Origin: Helicobacter japonicus
GTDB taxonomy: Bacteria; Campylobacterota; Campylobacteria; Campylobacterales; Helicobacteraceae
NCBI RefSeq assembly: GCF_000762845.2
Contig: NZ_JRMQ02000011.1
Coordinates: forward strand, 1 to 64,000
Direction of reading: 5' to 3'
DNA: 64,000 nt
Shown: positions 55,848 through 64,000 of the stretch, piece by piece
Layout of the letters: every line of letters starts with the position of its first letter
Position numbering within the stretch: the first letter of the stretch is position 1
The notes under the pieces: generated by a model
Told to the model about the DNA's origin: nothing
What the model saw: the letters and a program-made list of their open reading frames with translations, nothing else
Databases searched by the model: none
Made by a program: the position numbers and the translations under genes

Positions 55848-55878
55848 ATTATAAAGCCTGATACCTAGTGTTTGTCAA
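55848..55878 (-). promoter_or_regulatory. Promoter A: TTGACA-19-TATAAT
   Basis: On the minus strand -35 TTGACA (55878-55873) and -10 TATAAT (55853-55848) are separated by exactly 19 bp. The spacer AACACTAGGTATCAGGCTT is close to those at 61.0 and 63.5 kb. A 19-bp spacer is the hallmark of MerR-activated promoters. Confidence 0.75.
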
Positions 55879-56044
55879 GGGTGGTTCTAAAAATCTAAAG
55901 CAAAATGTGCTAAAATTATTGTGCCATAATTATCACGCATTATTTTTAATTTTATATATCACTTTTACAAACTTCTCTTTGCCCTTACATCAATTTTTAA
56001 GATTAAAATTACAGAATCTAAAGAAAAAGCAATTAAAAACACAC

Positions 56045-56050
56045 TATAAT
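56045..56050 (+). promoter_or_regulatory. -10 box for thrB-ylxR-infB
   Basis: TATAAT in CACTATAATCAC, 34 bp before the thrB TTG start, with AAGGAG at 56067-56072 between. Confidence 0.6.
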
Positions 56051-56078
56051 CACAAGAATTTTACACAAGGAGTGTGTA

Positions 56079-56981
56079 TTGATTCTTTCTGTCCCCGCTA
56101 CAAGCGCAAATCTCGGACCGGGATTTGATACTTTAGGTTTAGCACTTAAACTTCATAATATCGTAAGCATTACACCTACGCGTCTAACTAGCATTCAAAT
56201 TTCTGGCGAGGGAGCAAATCACCCAAAATTGCGTGTAGATAATATATTTGTAAGAATCTTTAATGAAATTCTTACTCTTAATAACTTCCCTAACACGCAC
56301 TTTAAATTTAGTTTTGATAATGCCATACCCATATCGCGAGGACTTGGTTCAAGCTCTGCAGTGATTATTAGTGCAATTGTGAGTGCCTATCACATTATGC
56401 AAAAACCTATCAACAAACCTGAAATTTTGCAGCTTGCCCTTACTTATGAAAATCACCCAGACAATATTACACCTGCGCTTTATGGGGGATTCAATATCGC
56501 AATGATTAATGAGGAGAAAAAATCAAAAAAAAAGAATGTGATAAACTTCCAAGCACCTTTGCCCGATGATATTAAGGCAGTGGTAGTCGTGCCAAATGTA
56601 TCAATCTCTACAAAAATGTCTCGTCATAGTTTGCCTAAAAAATATACAACCAAAGATGCTGTTTTTAATTTATCTCGTTCGAGTATGCTAAGTGCAGCGT
56701 TTATCACTCATAAATGGGAGCTTTTAGCAGAGGCAAGTGAGGACAGATTCCACCAAAAGATTCGTATGAAGAATTGCCCCGCACTTTTTGCAGTGCAAAA
56801 AATCGCCCTACACAATGGCGCACTTCTTAGCACACTTTCAGGAAGTGGGTCATCATTTTTGAATATTTGTTATCGCAATGAGAGTGCCGCATTAGCACAG
56901 ATTCTCCAGGAGAATTTTCCAAAATTTCGTGTGCTTGAGCTTGAATTTGACAATATGGGCGCAACCCTAATAGAATCATAA
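56079..56981 (+). CDS. thrB: Homoserine kinase
   Basis: 300 residues. GHMP kinase that phosphorylates homoserine in threonine synthesis. The start is TTG, fitted 6 nt after AAGGAG; an ATG is not available. Family motifs: SVPATSANLGPGFDTLGLAL at residues 4-23, ISRGLGSSSAVIISA near residue 85 (ATP loop) and TLSGSGSSFL near the C-terminus. It is followed by ylxR and infB in the order known from Helicobacter. Confidence 0.95.
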   Translation: MILSVPATSANLGPGFDTLGLALKLHNIVSITPTRLTSIQISGEGANHPKLRVDNIFVRIFNEILTLNNFPNTHFKFSFDNAIPISRGLGSSSAVIISAIVSAYHIMQKPINKPEILQLALTYENHPDNITPALYGGFNIAMINEEKKSKKKNVINFQAPLPDDIKAVVVVPNVSISTKMSRHSLPKKYTTKDAVFNLSRSSMLSAAFITHKWELLAEASEDRFHQKIRMKNCPALFAVQKIALHNGALLSTLSGSGSSFLNICYRNESAALAQILQENFPKFRVLELEFDNMGATLIES

Positions 56982-57000
56982 AAACTTTAGGTATAATAGT

Positions 57001-57252
57001 GTGAAACAAACCAAACAAACGCGTATGTGTATAAAATGTCGCAGAAGATTTCAGCAAAAGGAGCTTTTAAGACTGCAGAGCAATGGATATTCCCTATGTA
57101 AATTTAGCGGGAAGGGACGAAGTTTTTATGTATGTGAGGAATGCTTAGCGCAACCCAAAACATTTCAAATAATTATTAAAATGAATAAACTCAAACCAAG
57201 TGAAGAGCATATAGTGCAGATAAAGGAGATATGGAATCTATGGAAAAAGTAA
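57001..57252 (+). CDS. YlxR-family RNA-binding protein (DUF448)
   Basis: 83 residues with a GTG start. The YlxR signature TRMCIKCRRRFQQKELLRL and GRSFYVCEECL are present (CxxC pairs). YlxR is a small basic RNA-binding or transcription-linked protein that sits just before infB in very many bacteria; here its 3' end overlaps the infB start by 22 bp. A TATAAT at 56992-56997 lies right before the GTG, leaving almost no leader if it is used. Confidence 0.88.
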   Translation: MKQTKQTRMCIKCRRRFQQKELLRLQSNGYSLCKFSGKGRSFYVCEECLAQPKTFQIIIKMNKLKPSEEHIVQIKEIWNLWKK

Positions 57253-59831
57253 GATTAGGAGATGTGGCAAATGAAGTTGGTAAAAAAGCAGGTGATGCTT
57301 TTAAAATAGCTAAAGAAATGGGCTTAAATGTCAAAACAGCCTCAAGCTCTATCACAATGGAAGAGGCAGGTTGGCTGCTTGAATATATGACAACAGGTGT
57401 GAATCCCATACCAGCCCGCCAACAAGAAACAAATAAAAAGCCTAAAAAAGGCACAAAAACTACTAACACAGACGCTAAAGCAGATACAAAAATAGAAACA
57501 AAAGTTACTAAAGAAAAAGCTTCCAAAAAAGAAAAGCAAGTTGAACCAAAGCAACCAAAACAAGAAAAAAAGACCAAAAAAGAAAAAGTAGCGGGAGAGG
57601 AAGTTGCTACGCAAGATTCTAAAGAAACGCTTCAGTCTCCTGCTCCTACTGAACCTAAAAAAGGCTTACGCATTGTGCGCAAAAATAAATCTCCAGAACC
57701 AGAACCTAAAAAAGAAGAAAGCAAAAAGCCTACATTAAGCTATAAAGAATTACTCGCTGATAGTGCAGATGAGGAATATAAGAAACACAAAAAGGAAAAG
57801 CCAAAGTCAAAAGTCGCACATAAACACACCGACCAAAAAATGAATATTCTTGATGATAGAGATATTGCCTTTGATTATGATGATGAACAAGATGAGATTA
57901 TGCTTTTTGACTTGAATGAAACACAAGTGCGTGATGAGGAAGAAGAAAATCAAATCCGCCAAGCAATCACTGAACGCGTGCATATTCATCGTAAGAATCC
58001 GTGGATGAACGAGGGAAGCATTAAACGCGGAGGTAAGCGACGCAAACCTATAAAAACTTCAAAAAATGTAGATAAGATTAAAGGTCCTATTTCTATCCCC
58101 GAAGAAATACGTGTATATGAGTTTGCCGAGATTATCAAAGCAGAGCTCAAAGATGTCATCAAAGTGCTTTTTAATCTTGGTGTAATGGCAACGAAAAATG
58201 ATTTTTTAGACCGCGACGCTATTGAGATTCTAAGTGAAGAATTTGAGCTTGAAGTCTCTATTGAGGATACGCAAACGCGTGATATTATAGAATCTCCAGC
58301 TAATGAGAATCTAGCAGAATTTGAACGCCCTCCTGTTGTTACGATTATGGGACACGTAGATCACGGAAAAACATCATTGCTTGATTATATTCGTAATTCA
58401 CGTGTAGCAAGTGGCGAAGCAGGAGGTATTACCCAGCATATCGGTGCATATATGGTAGAAAAAAATGGTAAAAAAATTAGTTTTATCGACACACCCGGAC
58501 ACGAAGCTTTCACACAAATGCGAAGCAGAGGCGCACAAGTAACAGACATTGCTATTATTGTAATTGCTGCCGATGATGGCGTAAAACAACAAACTATTGA
58601 GGCACTCAATCACGCTAAAGCAGCAAATGTGCAAATCATCATCGCAATGAATAAAATGGATAAAGAAAATGCTAATCCTGATAAACTCAAAGCCGAATGT
58701 GCCGAGCTTGGATTCACACCAAATGAGTGGGGTGGAGAATATGAATTTATCCCTATTTCTGCTAAAAATGGTGATGGAGTTGAACACTTGCTTGAAACAA
58801 TCCTCATTCAAGCCGAAGTGCTTGAACTTAAAGCACCTAGACAAGGACAAACGAAAGCAATCGTGCTTGAAGCAAGTTTAGAAAAAGGGCGAGGACCAGT
58901 AGCGACAATCATCGTGCAAAGCGGTGTATTAAAGCTTGGGGATTCTATTGTTGCTGATACTGCTTTTGGACGCGTAAGGGCATTACTTGATGATAGAGGA
59001 GAAAATATCACAGAGCTATATCCTTCAGGTGTAGCTGTTGTTACGGGATTATCTTTAGTTCCACAAGCTGGCACAACACTCCTTAGCGTAGAAAATGATA
59101 GCGTAGCAAGAGAATATGCACAAAAACGAGCATTATATCTGCGTCAAAAAGAATTGAGCAAAAGCACAAAAGTTACTTTTGATGAGCTGGGTGAAATGGT
59201 GGCACAAGGCAATCTCAAAACCTTGCCCCTTATTATAAAAGCAGATACGCAAGGAAGCCTTGAAGCCATTAAAGCAAATGTAGAAAAACTAAGCAATGAC
59301 GAGGTACGCGTAAATGTGATTGGCTTTGGCGTAGGTGGCATTAGTGAAAGTGATATTAGCCTATGCGCTACGAGCGATAATAGTGTCATTTTAGGATTCA
59401 ATGTCCGCCCAACAGGAAGCGTAAAAGCAAAGGCAAAAGAGCTTGGTGTGGAGATTAAAACTTATTCTGTGATTTATAGCTTATTTGATGATATTAAAGC
59501 ATTACTCGGTGGGCTTATGTCGCCCGTAATTGAGGAGGAAAATACAGGACAGGCTGAAGTGCGTGAAACCTTTAATATCCCAAAAGTCGGTACAATCGCA
59601 GGTTGTATGGTGGTCGATGGCAGTATTCAAAGAGGCATCAAAGTGCGTCTTATCCGCGATGGTGTGGTGGTGCATACAGGTGCTATCATCTCACTCAAAA
59701 GATTCAAAGATGATGTCAAAGAAGTCTCAAAGGGCTATGAATGTGGGATTATGCTCGAAAATTATAACGACATAAAAATAGGTGATGTATTCGAGACATA
59801 TAAGGAAATTGCTAAAAATAAAACCTTGTAG
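57231..59831 (+). CDS. infB: Translation initiation factor IF-2
   Basis: 866 residues. Initiator tRNA-binding GTPase. An N-terminal domain ([20 protein letters not shown]) is followed by a long, lysine/glutamate-rich charged linker (about 65-210). The G domain has GHVDHGKT near residue 374, DTPGHEAF near 420 and NKMD near 474; domains II-IV follow (C1/C2 ending [15 protein letters not shown]). Start may be the ATG at 57231 or the one at 57240; the latter has the better distance from AAGGAG. In H. pylori rbfA and rimP follow infB; here they do not appear. Confidence 0.96.
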   Translation: MESMEKVRLGDVANEVGKKAGDAFKIAKEMGLNVKTASSSITMEEAGWLLEYMTTGVNPIPARQQETNKKPKKGTKTTNTDAKADTKIETKVTKEKASKKEKQVEPKQPKQEKKTKKEKVAGEEVATQDSKETLQSPAPTEPKKGLRIVRKNKSPEPEPKKEESKKPTLSYKELLADSADEEYKKHKKEKPKSKVAHKHTDQKMNILDDRDIAFDYDDEQDEIMLFDLNETQVRDEEEENQIRQAITERVHIHRKNPWMNEGSIKRGGKRRKPIKTSKNVDKIKGPISIPEEIRVYEFAEIIKAELKDVIKVLFNLGVMATKNDFLDRDAIEILSEEFELEVSIEDTQTRDIIESPANENLAEFERPPVVTIMGHVDHGKTSLLDYIRNSRVASGEAGGITQHIGAYMVEKNGKKISFIDTPGHEAFTQMRSRGAQVTDIAIIVIAADDGVKQQTIEALNHAKAANVQIIIAMNKMDKENANPDKLKAECAELGFTPNEWGGEYEFIPISAKNGDGVEHLLETILIQAEVLELKAPRQGQTKAIVLEASLEKGRGPVATIIVQSGVLKLGDSIVADTAFGRVRALLDDRGENITELYPSGVAVVTGLSLVPQAGTTLLSVENDSVAREYAQKRALYLRQKELSKSTKVTFDELGEMVAQGNLKTLPLIIKADTQGSLEAIKANVEKLSNDEVRVNVIGFGVGGISESDISLCATSDNSVILGFNVRPTGSVKAKAKELGVEIKTYSVIYSLFDDIKALLGGLMSPVIEEENTGQAEVRETFNIPKVGTIAGCMVVDGSIQRGIKVRLIRDGVVVHTGAIISLKRFKDDVKEVSKGYECGIMLENYNDIKIGDVFETYKEIAKNKTL

Positions 59832-59909
59832 GGTTTTATCATATAGTCTTTGATTAGCATTGTATCCTTGTTTCTTGCAACTCTTAACATTTTTAAAGTA
59901 AAATCTGTG

Positions 59910-60371
59910 ATGAAGAATAACCCACTCCATAACCTTAAAATCCGCTTTCATCTCTTTGGGCTGATACTTTATTGCTTACAGGCTTTGCCAAACCTCCTTT
60001 GGCTTATCTTTCCACCCGCAAATGACCCACTAGCCTACAATTATTCGCCTTATGCGTGGCTAAATGCCTTAGAGTTTTTAAGCGGGAGTGGAGTAGTGGC
60101 AAGCCTCATTTTGCTAGATTCCAAACATTTGGAGCGCAAAAGGCTGTTTTTATATCTTTCCTTGCTGTGCTTATGCGTGTATTATATTGCGTGGATATAC
60201 TATTTTTTGGAGTTTGCAACCTTTCTTGTCCTCTTTAGCATAGTCTTAATGCCGCCTTTATATTTCGCACTTCTCGCCCTTTATCTACACAACCGCATAA
60301 TGCTTGTTCTATGTGCGCCTTTTGGTATAGCACATTGTTGGATAAGTGCGCAAAGCCTATGGATTGTGTAG
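59910..60371 (+). CDS. Hypothetical integral membrane protein
   Basis: About 153 residues with four to five membrane segments (FHLFGLILYCLQALPNLLWL, then ALEFLSGSGVVASLILLD, LFLYLSLLCLCVYYIAWIYY and later helices). The ATG at 59910 is chosen as the first one after the end of infB with a short leader; the ribosome site is weak. It is not recognised as any family. It stands where rbfA would be expected after infB and ends 4 bp before the end of the mdaB-like gene, which is convergent. Confidence 0.65.
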   Translation: MKNNPLHNLKIRFHLFGLILYCLQALPNLLWLIFPPANDPLAYNYSPYAWLNALEFLSGSGVVASLILLDSKHLERKRLFLYLSLLCLCVYYIAWIYYFLEFATFLVLFSIVLMPPLYFALLALYLHNRIMLVLCAPFGIAHCWISAQSLWIV

Positions 60372-60375
60372 AATC

Positions 60376-60957
60376 CTACCCCAACACTTTCTTTAAATGT
60401 GCCTCATAGTCTTTGATATATTGCTCCACTTGCGGATTTTTGACAACATCGTTACAGATAAAAGTCGGTAGTGCGCTCATTCCCATAAATTGATGAGCTT
60501 TATGTAAATGAAAATACACGCCCTCTACGCCCACACCCTCAAAAAAGCCATTCGGCTCTGTGAAAGCCTCTAGGGGCGCATTCCAAGTGAGCGAAAACAT
60601 ATATTTCTTATCTTTTAAAAGTCCGCCCGTGCCATAACCTGCTGCTGGATTGTCTCTATGGCGTCCATCACTTGTAAAAAACTTCCCAGCTCCTCCGTGG
60701 CAGACTTCATCAATGTATTTTTTCACAATCCACGGCTCTCCCATCCACCAGCCGGGCATTTGATAGATGATTGCATCACTATCTAGCCATTTTTGCACCT
60801 CCACTTGCTCCTCGTAGCCCTCATCAATGTGCGTTTCTAAAACCTTAAAGCCTAGATGCTCCAAAGTCTGCTTTGCGACATCGTGCAAGGTTTGGCTAAG
60901 CCTCCCGCCTGAATTTCCAAAAGCCTTACCACCATTTAAAAGTAGAATTGTTGCCAT
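60376..60957 (-). CDS. mdaB: NAD(P)H-quinone reductase, MdaB-like
   Basis: 193 residues. FMN/FAD-binding flavodoxin-fold quinone reductase. It opens with ILLLNGGKAFGNSGGRLSQT, and has QMPGWWMGEPWIVKKYIDEV, GRHRDNPAAGYGTGGLL and FSLTWNAPLEAFTEPNGFF, all as in Helicobacter MdaB. MdaB reduces quinones by two electrons and supports oxidative stress resistance. Driven by promoter B (60992-61022), whose sequence matches promoters A and C. ATG follows TAAGGAGCTAGA. Confidence 0.92.
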   Translation of the reverse strand: MATILLLNGGKAFGNSGGRLSQTLHDVAKQTLEHLGFKVLETHIDEGYEEQVEVQKWLDSDAIIYQMPGWWMGEPWIVKKYIDEVCHGGAGKFFTSDGRHRDNPAAGYGTGGLLKDKKYMFSLTWNAPLEAFTEPNGFFEGVGVEGVYFHLHKAHQFMGMSALPTFICNDVVKNPQVEQYIKDYEAHLKKVLG

Positions 60958-60991
60958 TCTAGCTCCTTAAAATTTTAATAATTAAAATGCA

Positions 60992-61022
60992 ATTATACAG
61001 CCTGATACTTGGTGTTTGTCAA
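60992..61022 (-). promoter_or_regulatory. Promoter B: TTGACA-19-TATAAT for mdaB
   Basis: On the minus strand TTGACA (61022-61017) and TATAAT (60997-60992) are 19 bp apart; the spacer AACACCAAGTATCAGGCTG differs little from those of promoters A and C. Confidence 0.75.
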
Positions 61023-61057
61023 GGGGTAGAGGTAGAAAATTATTTTAAGATTCTATA
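60998..61057. repeat. Copy 1 of a 60-bp promoter-spanning repeat
   Basis: The promoter spacer, the -35 box and about 35 bp further upstream (relative to mdaB) match 63484-63542 almost base for base, with one extra G and a few substitutions. The copies are in the same orientation, about 2.4 kb apart, and flank the MFS pseudogene and acetyltransferase region. Confidence 0.8.
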
Positions 61058-61058
61058 A

Positions 61059-61217
61059 ATCTTTAATAATGCAAGTTTTGATAAAAAACGTGAGGCTTTA
61101 AGGGCAGACTTCAAAGAAAGAGAAACCATTGACAAGAAAAAATCTAAAGAAAAACAAATGATTGCCGAAATAGAACAAAGCGCAATTAGCAAGATTAACA
61201 AGATTTTAGGATATTAA
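61059..61217 (+). pseudogene. Remnant of an unidentified gene
   Basis: A frame without start codon, beginning after a TAA in the repeat, runs for about 52 residues (SFDKKREALRADFKERETID, then EIEQSAISKINKILGY) to a TAA at 61215. It is lysine/glutamate rich and reads like the C-terminal helix of a larger protein. The upstream part is missing, replaced by the promoter repeat. Not identified. Confidence 0.4.
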
Positions 61218-61226
61218 GGAGATTGT

Positions 61227-62441
61227 ATCAATCCGCACAACACACTTGCTTGGTTGAATTTCTTTATCGCCGATGTGCGAGATGGCTTGGGTCCCTATTT
61301 AGGCGTGTTTTTGAAGCAACACGACTTTATGGAATCCCAAATCGGGCTTATTTCCACAATTACCTCCCTTTGTGCATTACTTTTCGCGATTCCTTTAGGG
61401 ATTTTCATAGACAAAACACCACACAAAAAAGCCCTGATAGCCTTTTGTATCCTCGCCATAGTCTTTGCTACTTTGACAAACTACTTCTACCCACATTTTG
61501 GCTTTACGCTTTTAGCACAAATGAGTATAGCTCTGTGCGGAGTGTGCCTTGCTCCCGCATTTGCAGCCCTCACACTTGGAATCGTGGGATTAGCAGATTA
61601 TAGCAGACAAGTAAGCCTCAATGAAGCCTATAAACACGCAGGGACAGCTTTTAGCGCATTGCTTAGTCTTGGATTCGCATTTTATTATGGAATCGGTGCG
61701 ATTTTTGTGATTACCGCGCTTATGGGCGTATTCTCACTTTTGTTTCTTAGCTTTATTCGCAGTGATAGCATTAATCACAAAGTTGCAAGGGGACAAGAGG
61801 GCGATAAAAGTATGTCTCTATGAGAAACCTTAAGCGATAAATCTGTGCTTATCTTGGGTGCGGCGATGTTTTGCTTTCATTTGAGCAATGCATATATGTT
61901 GCCCTTGCTTAGTCAAAGAGCGCACACGCTTGGCATCGATTCTAGCGGGGCGTATGCAGCAGCGACAATCCTTATCGCGCAAAGCACGATGATTATCATC
62001 TCGCTTATGTGTATGAAGATTCTCACGCACCCTCATTCTTTTGTGGCTGCTCCTCGCTTTTCTCAAGTGTATTTTATCCTAATGGCACTTTGCTTTATCG
62101 CTCTTATCATTCGCGGAGGCATAGCGGCACATTTTGAAAATCTTGCAGGAATGGTTGCTACACAGATTCTTGATGGCGTGGGAGCAGGGATTACAGGCGT
62201 GATTTTACCCATTTTGGTAGCGATAATGTTGCGTGGAAGCGGACATATCAACGCTGCACTTGCAAGTGTAATGACTCTTGGAAGCATAGGCGCGGCACTA
62301 AGCGGAAGTTTGGGAGGATTTATCGCGCAATATTATGGCTATTTTTATGCATATATCGCCCTCTCTTGTGCTGCCCTTGCGGGATTGCTACTTTGGGTTG
62401 TCTCTTTTAGAATCTTAAAGGCACAAGAGCAGTGGGGTTAG
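61227..62441 (+). pseudogene. Major facilitator superfamily transporter, start lost and nonsense codon
   Basis: A frame of about 405 codons encodes a 12-helix MFS-type protein: ADVRDGLGPYLGVFLKQHDF at the start, IDKTPHKKALIAFC as loop 2-3, ALASVMTLGSIGAALSGSLG near the end. Two point lesions are visible. At the ideal distance (5 nt) from AAGGAG the codon is ATC, where an ATG would fit (NPHNTLAWLNFF follows). At 61821-61823 an in-frame TGA splits the protein; both halves remain in one frame. The next open ATG or TTG would give truncated products, so the transporter is probably dead. Substrate unknown. Confidence 0.82.
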
Positions 62442-62446
62442 GAAAA

Positions 62447-62791
62447 ATGATGAAAAAGATTTTATTTCTCATAGGGCTATTGTTTGGTGGAATCGTCTAT
62501 GGTAATGACAAAGGAGTGGAAGAAATAATAGTGCAAATGGGGTTTGACGCAATGGAATGCACATTCAAAGAAATGGCACAAGTAAAACCAGAAGATGACA
62601 ACGAGGAAAGAAAGCTGTTTGATATATTTTGGAAGAGGTGTGTTAATGAGGCATTGGACAAAATATCCTTTTCGGACAGGATTAAGCTTAATAGATATTA
62701 TGAGAAAAATAAGGAGCGAGTTCATCAAAAATTAATAGAGGGTGCGGAATTTTATACGGAAAGCCTCATAAATCTATATCAGATAAGATAA
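62447..62791 (+). CDS. Small exported hypothetical protein
   Basis: About 114 residues with two tandem ATG codons at 62447/62450 after TTAGGAAAA. It has a signal peptide (KKILFLIGLLFGGIVYG, cleavage near residue 20) and a helical, charged mature part with two cysteines (AMECTFKEM and WKRCVNE), possibly a disulfide. Not recognised. It overlaps no gene and begins 6 bp after the MFS pseudogene stop, so it may share its transcript. Confidence 0.6.
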   Translation: MMKKILFLIGLLFGGIVYGNDKGVEEIIVQMGFDAMECTFKEMAQVKPEDDNEERKLFDIFWKRCVNEALDKISFSDRIKLNRYYEKNKERVHQKLIEGAEFYTESLINLYQIR

Positions 62792-62832
62792 ATTTACAAG
62801 GGCTTTATTATCGTTGTGTGGCTAATCCCTTT

Positions 62833-63450
62833 TTACTTCTCATACCCCTCAATGCTTTTTAGCACTTTTGCGGGGTTGCCTCCTGCAATGACATTGGGTG
62901 GGACATCTTTAGTTACGACACTTCCGGCGGCGATTATGGAATTATCGCCTATACTCACACCCGGGCAAATGGTTACACCAATGCCAATCCACACGCGATT
63001 GCCAATCACAATGGGTTTGCAAAAGGTTGCTTGGCGATTGTAGGGGTTAAAATCGTGGTTGATTGTTGTGAGATTGCACTTTGGCGCGATAAACACCTCA
63101 TCGCCAATCGTGATTCCGCCCCTATCCATAAAGGTGCAGCATTGATTCATAAAGAAATTTTTACCCACTTGAATGTTTTTGCCATAATCCACATAAAAAG
63201 GCGGGATAATCCAAGTGCTGCAATCCACTTCCTTGCCGATAATTTGCGAAAATAGCTCCCGCACACGCTCTGGGCTATGGTGTCCGCTATTTAGCTCACT
63301 TGTAAGCCTTGTTGTCTCTAAAATGATTTCTTTAATCCTCTCAAACTCGGGGTCATTCATATCTATAAGCTCCCCTGCTAAATCCCGCGTGAAAATATCA
63401 CGATTTGTAGTTGGCGCAGGGGTGCTACGCGGTGAAAAAGTTGGTTTCAT
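62833..63450 (-). CDS. Sugar O-acetyltransferase (maltose/galactoside type)
   Basis: 205 residues. Left-handed beta-helix acetyltransferase of the Maa/LacA family: an N-terminal helical region ([19 protein letters not shown]), then hexapeptide repeats ([32 protein letters not shown]) with the catalytic histidine in TTINHDFNP, and [13 protein letters not shown] at the end. It acetylates small sugars with acetyl-CoA. It is driven by promoter C (63478-63508), which is nearly the same as promoters A and B. ATG follows TAAGGAGAGACA. Confidence 0.94.
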   Translation of the reverse strand: MKPTFSPRSTPAPTTNRDIFTRDLAGELIDMNDPEFERIKEIILETTRLTSELNSGHHSPERVRELFSQIIGKEVDCSTWIIPPFYVDYGKNIQVGKNFFMNQCCTFMDRGGITIGDEVFIAPKCNLTTINHDFNPYNRQATFCKPIVIGNRVWIGIGVTICPGVSIGDNSIIAAGSVVTKDVPPNVIAGGNPAKVLKSIEGYEK

Positions 63451-63477
63451 TGTCTCTCCTTAAAAATTTATTGCATA

Positions 63478-63508
63478 ATTATAAAGCCTAACACTTGGTG
63501 TTTGTCAA
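63478..63508 (-). promoter_or_regulatory. Promoter C: TTGACA-19-TATAAT
   Basis: On the minus strand TTGACA (63508-63503) and TATAAT (63483-63478) have a 19-bp spacer AACACCAAGTGTTAGGCTT, close to promoters A and B. Confidence 0.75.
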
Positions 63509-63542
63509 GGGTAGAGGCAGAAAATTATTTTAAGATTCTATA
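63484..63542. repeat. Copy 2 of the 60-bp promoter-spanning repeat
   Basis: Direct repeat of 60998-61057 with one missing G and a few base changes; the match ends just after AAGATTCTATA, where the two flanks diverge. Confidence 0.8.
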
Positions 63543-63654
63543 TTTTTTATCAAAGATTGGATATGGGTTTGATACCACTTGCTTCCCCAAGTTTTGCTAT
63601 TATTAAGGAGTTGTTGGAATTTGGGCAAAAGGGTAGTATAGTTTGCATTGGATT

Positions 63655-64000
63655 CTAAATTTCAAGATTAAAAGCCTCATTTATGGAATTGGATTTCATA
63701 GAAGTTATTTTTAGCTTCTCTACAAACTCTAAAATATCTAAATTTCTAATATCTAATCCCTCATCAAATTGAATAAATTTCACATATCTTTTGGAGTCTT
63801 CAAAGATTTTAGGGGCGATAAAGACAGCAAAATAAGAGAATTTCAAAGAAGAATCTTTGTTGGATTCTATCATCTCTTTCAAATGCCTTGCAATAGGCAA
63901 AAGCTCATTATTTACTTGTCCTCTACCGCAAATCAAGCTTACTTCAAAAATGCTTTGACTTATATTGTCTTTGCAAAAAATATCGGGTTGATTTCCACTA
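63655..64000 (-). CDS. AlwI-like type II restriction endonuclease, C-terminal part (partial)
   Basis: The gene runs off the window edge; about 114 C-terminal residues are present. They begin SGNQPDIFCKDNISQSIFEV and continue SLICGRGQVNNELLPIARHL. The PD at residue 5-6 of this piece and the later FEVSLICGR with GQ, E and PIxRHL pattern are those of AlwI-family nucleases. In the standard nuclease the second site reads EVT or ExK; here it is EVS. A third restriction system in the window; its methylase would be outside. Confidence 0.7.
   Translation of the reverse strand, partial: SGNQPDIFCKDNISQSIFEVSLICGRGQVNNELLPIARHLKEMIESNKDSSLKFSYFAVFIAPKIFEDSKRYVKFIQFDEGLDIRNLDILEFVEKLKITSMKSNSINEAFNLEI

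Noticed and set aside
57342-57614. Phenylalanine-rich minus-strand frames opposite the infB linker
   Set aside because: They mirror the lysine-rich linker codons of infB and have no ribosome site or homology.
61223-61603. A 126-residue frame starting with TTG at 61223
   Set aside because: It is in a different frame from the membrane-helix pattern of the MFS protein and its sequence is arginine- and cysteine-rich without any fold signal; it is a shadow of the MFS gene.
1-64000. tRNA, rRNA, CRISPR arrays, insertion sequences and prophage genes
   Set aside because: I looked for T-loop motifs in gaps, spaced repeats of about 30 bp, transposase motifs and inverted terminal repeats and found none. 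A short or divergent RNA gene could still be missed without a covariance search.

Overview
This window is from an AT-rich epsilonproteobacterium, most likely an enterohepatic Helicobacter. Three things support that. The core genes are Helicobacter/Campylobacter in type: an HP0268-like small protein beside miaB, futalosine-pathway menaquinone synthesis, a petABC bc1 complex with a dihaem cytochrome, CcoI for cbb3 oxidase, carboxynorspermidine dehydrogenase, and thrB-ylxR-infB. Surface genes carry homopolymeric G tracts. Restriction-modification genes are abundant. I saw no rRNA, tRNA, CRISPR array or insertion sequence.

Layout. 1-11.6 kb is housekeeping: the tail of a chemoreceptor, a META-domain lipoprotein, dnaE, nusA, then a co-directional run of HP0268-like gene, miaB, an acyltransferase-like gene, three PilM/N/O-like genes, rsmH and an FtsL-like gene. 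11.6-19.5 kb is accessory and iron-related: DUF3781, DoxX, GyrI-like, two TonB-dependent receptors, a PepSY membrane protein and YceI. 19.8-29.7 kb holds petABC, nadE, lpxK, bcp, a Cache chemoreceptor, an SdaC-like transporter and lpxD. 29.8-40.1 kb holds carboxynorspermidine dehydrogenase with an unusual insertion, then a tight operon of a zinc-motif protein, a type IIG restriction-methylation enzyme, DUF4145, RhuM and a decayed type III-like Res helicase-nuclease. 40.2-52.9 kb is mixed metabolism: flavodoxin-like oxidoreductase, HxlR regulator, mqnE, ccoI, ATP-grasp enzyme, SLAC1-like transporter, ogt, a GT10 glycosyltransferase, ArsB-like permease, a ureohydrolase and YbaK. 53.1-64 kb holds a D12-type restriction-modification pair, a Tat-exported aldo/keto reductase, thrB-ylxR-infB, then an accessory stretch with mdaB, a dead MFS transporter, an acetyltransferase and the end of an AlwI-like restriction enzyme.

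Most notable signals. (1) The 7-mer AGAATCT/AGATTCT is strikingly frequent on both strands (12 copies in the first 4.5 kb by my hand count). It also forms inverted pairs in at least four intergenic regions, as uptake sequences do in Neisseria and Haemophilus. (2) Three oxidoreductase/acetyltransferase genes (55.8, 60.9 and 63.4 kb) share a near-identical TTGACA-19 bp-TATAAT promoter, the spacing typical of MerR-family control. (3) A TonB receptor (G9) and a GT10 glycosyltransferase (G11) are both one base out of frame at G tracts, so both look phase-OFF. (4) The type IIG operon pairs intact modification genes with a Res gene carrying at least five lesions. Frameshifts and stops could also be assembly errors; this cannot be settled from the sequence alone.
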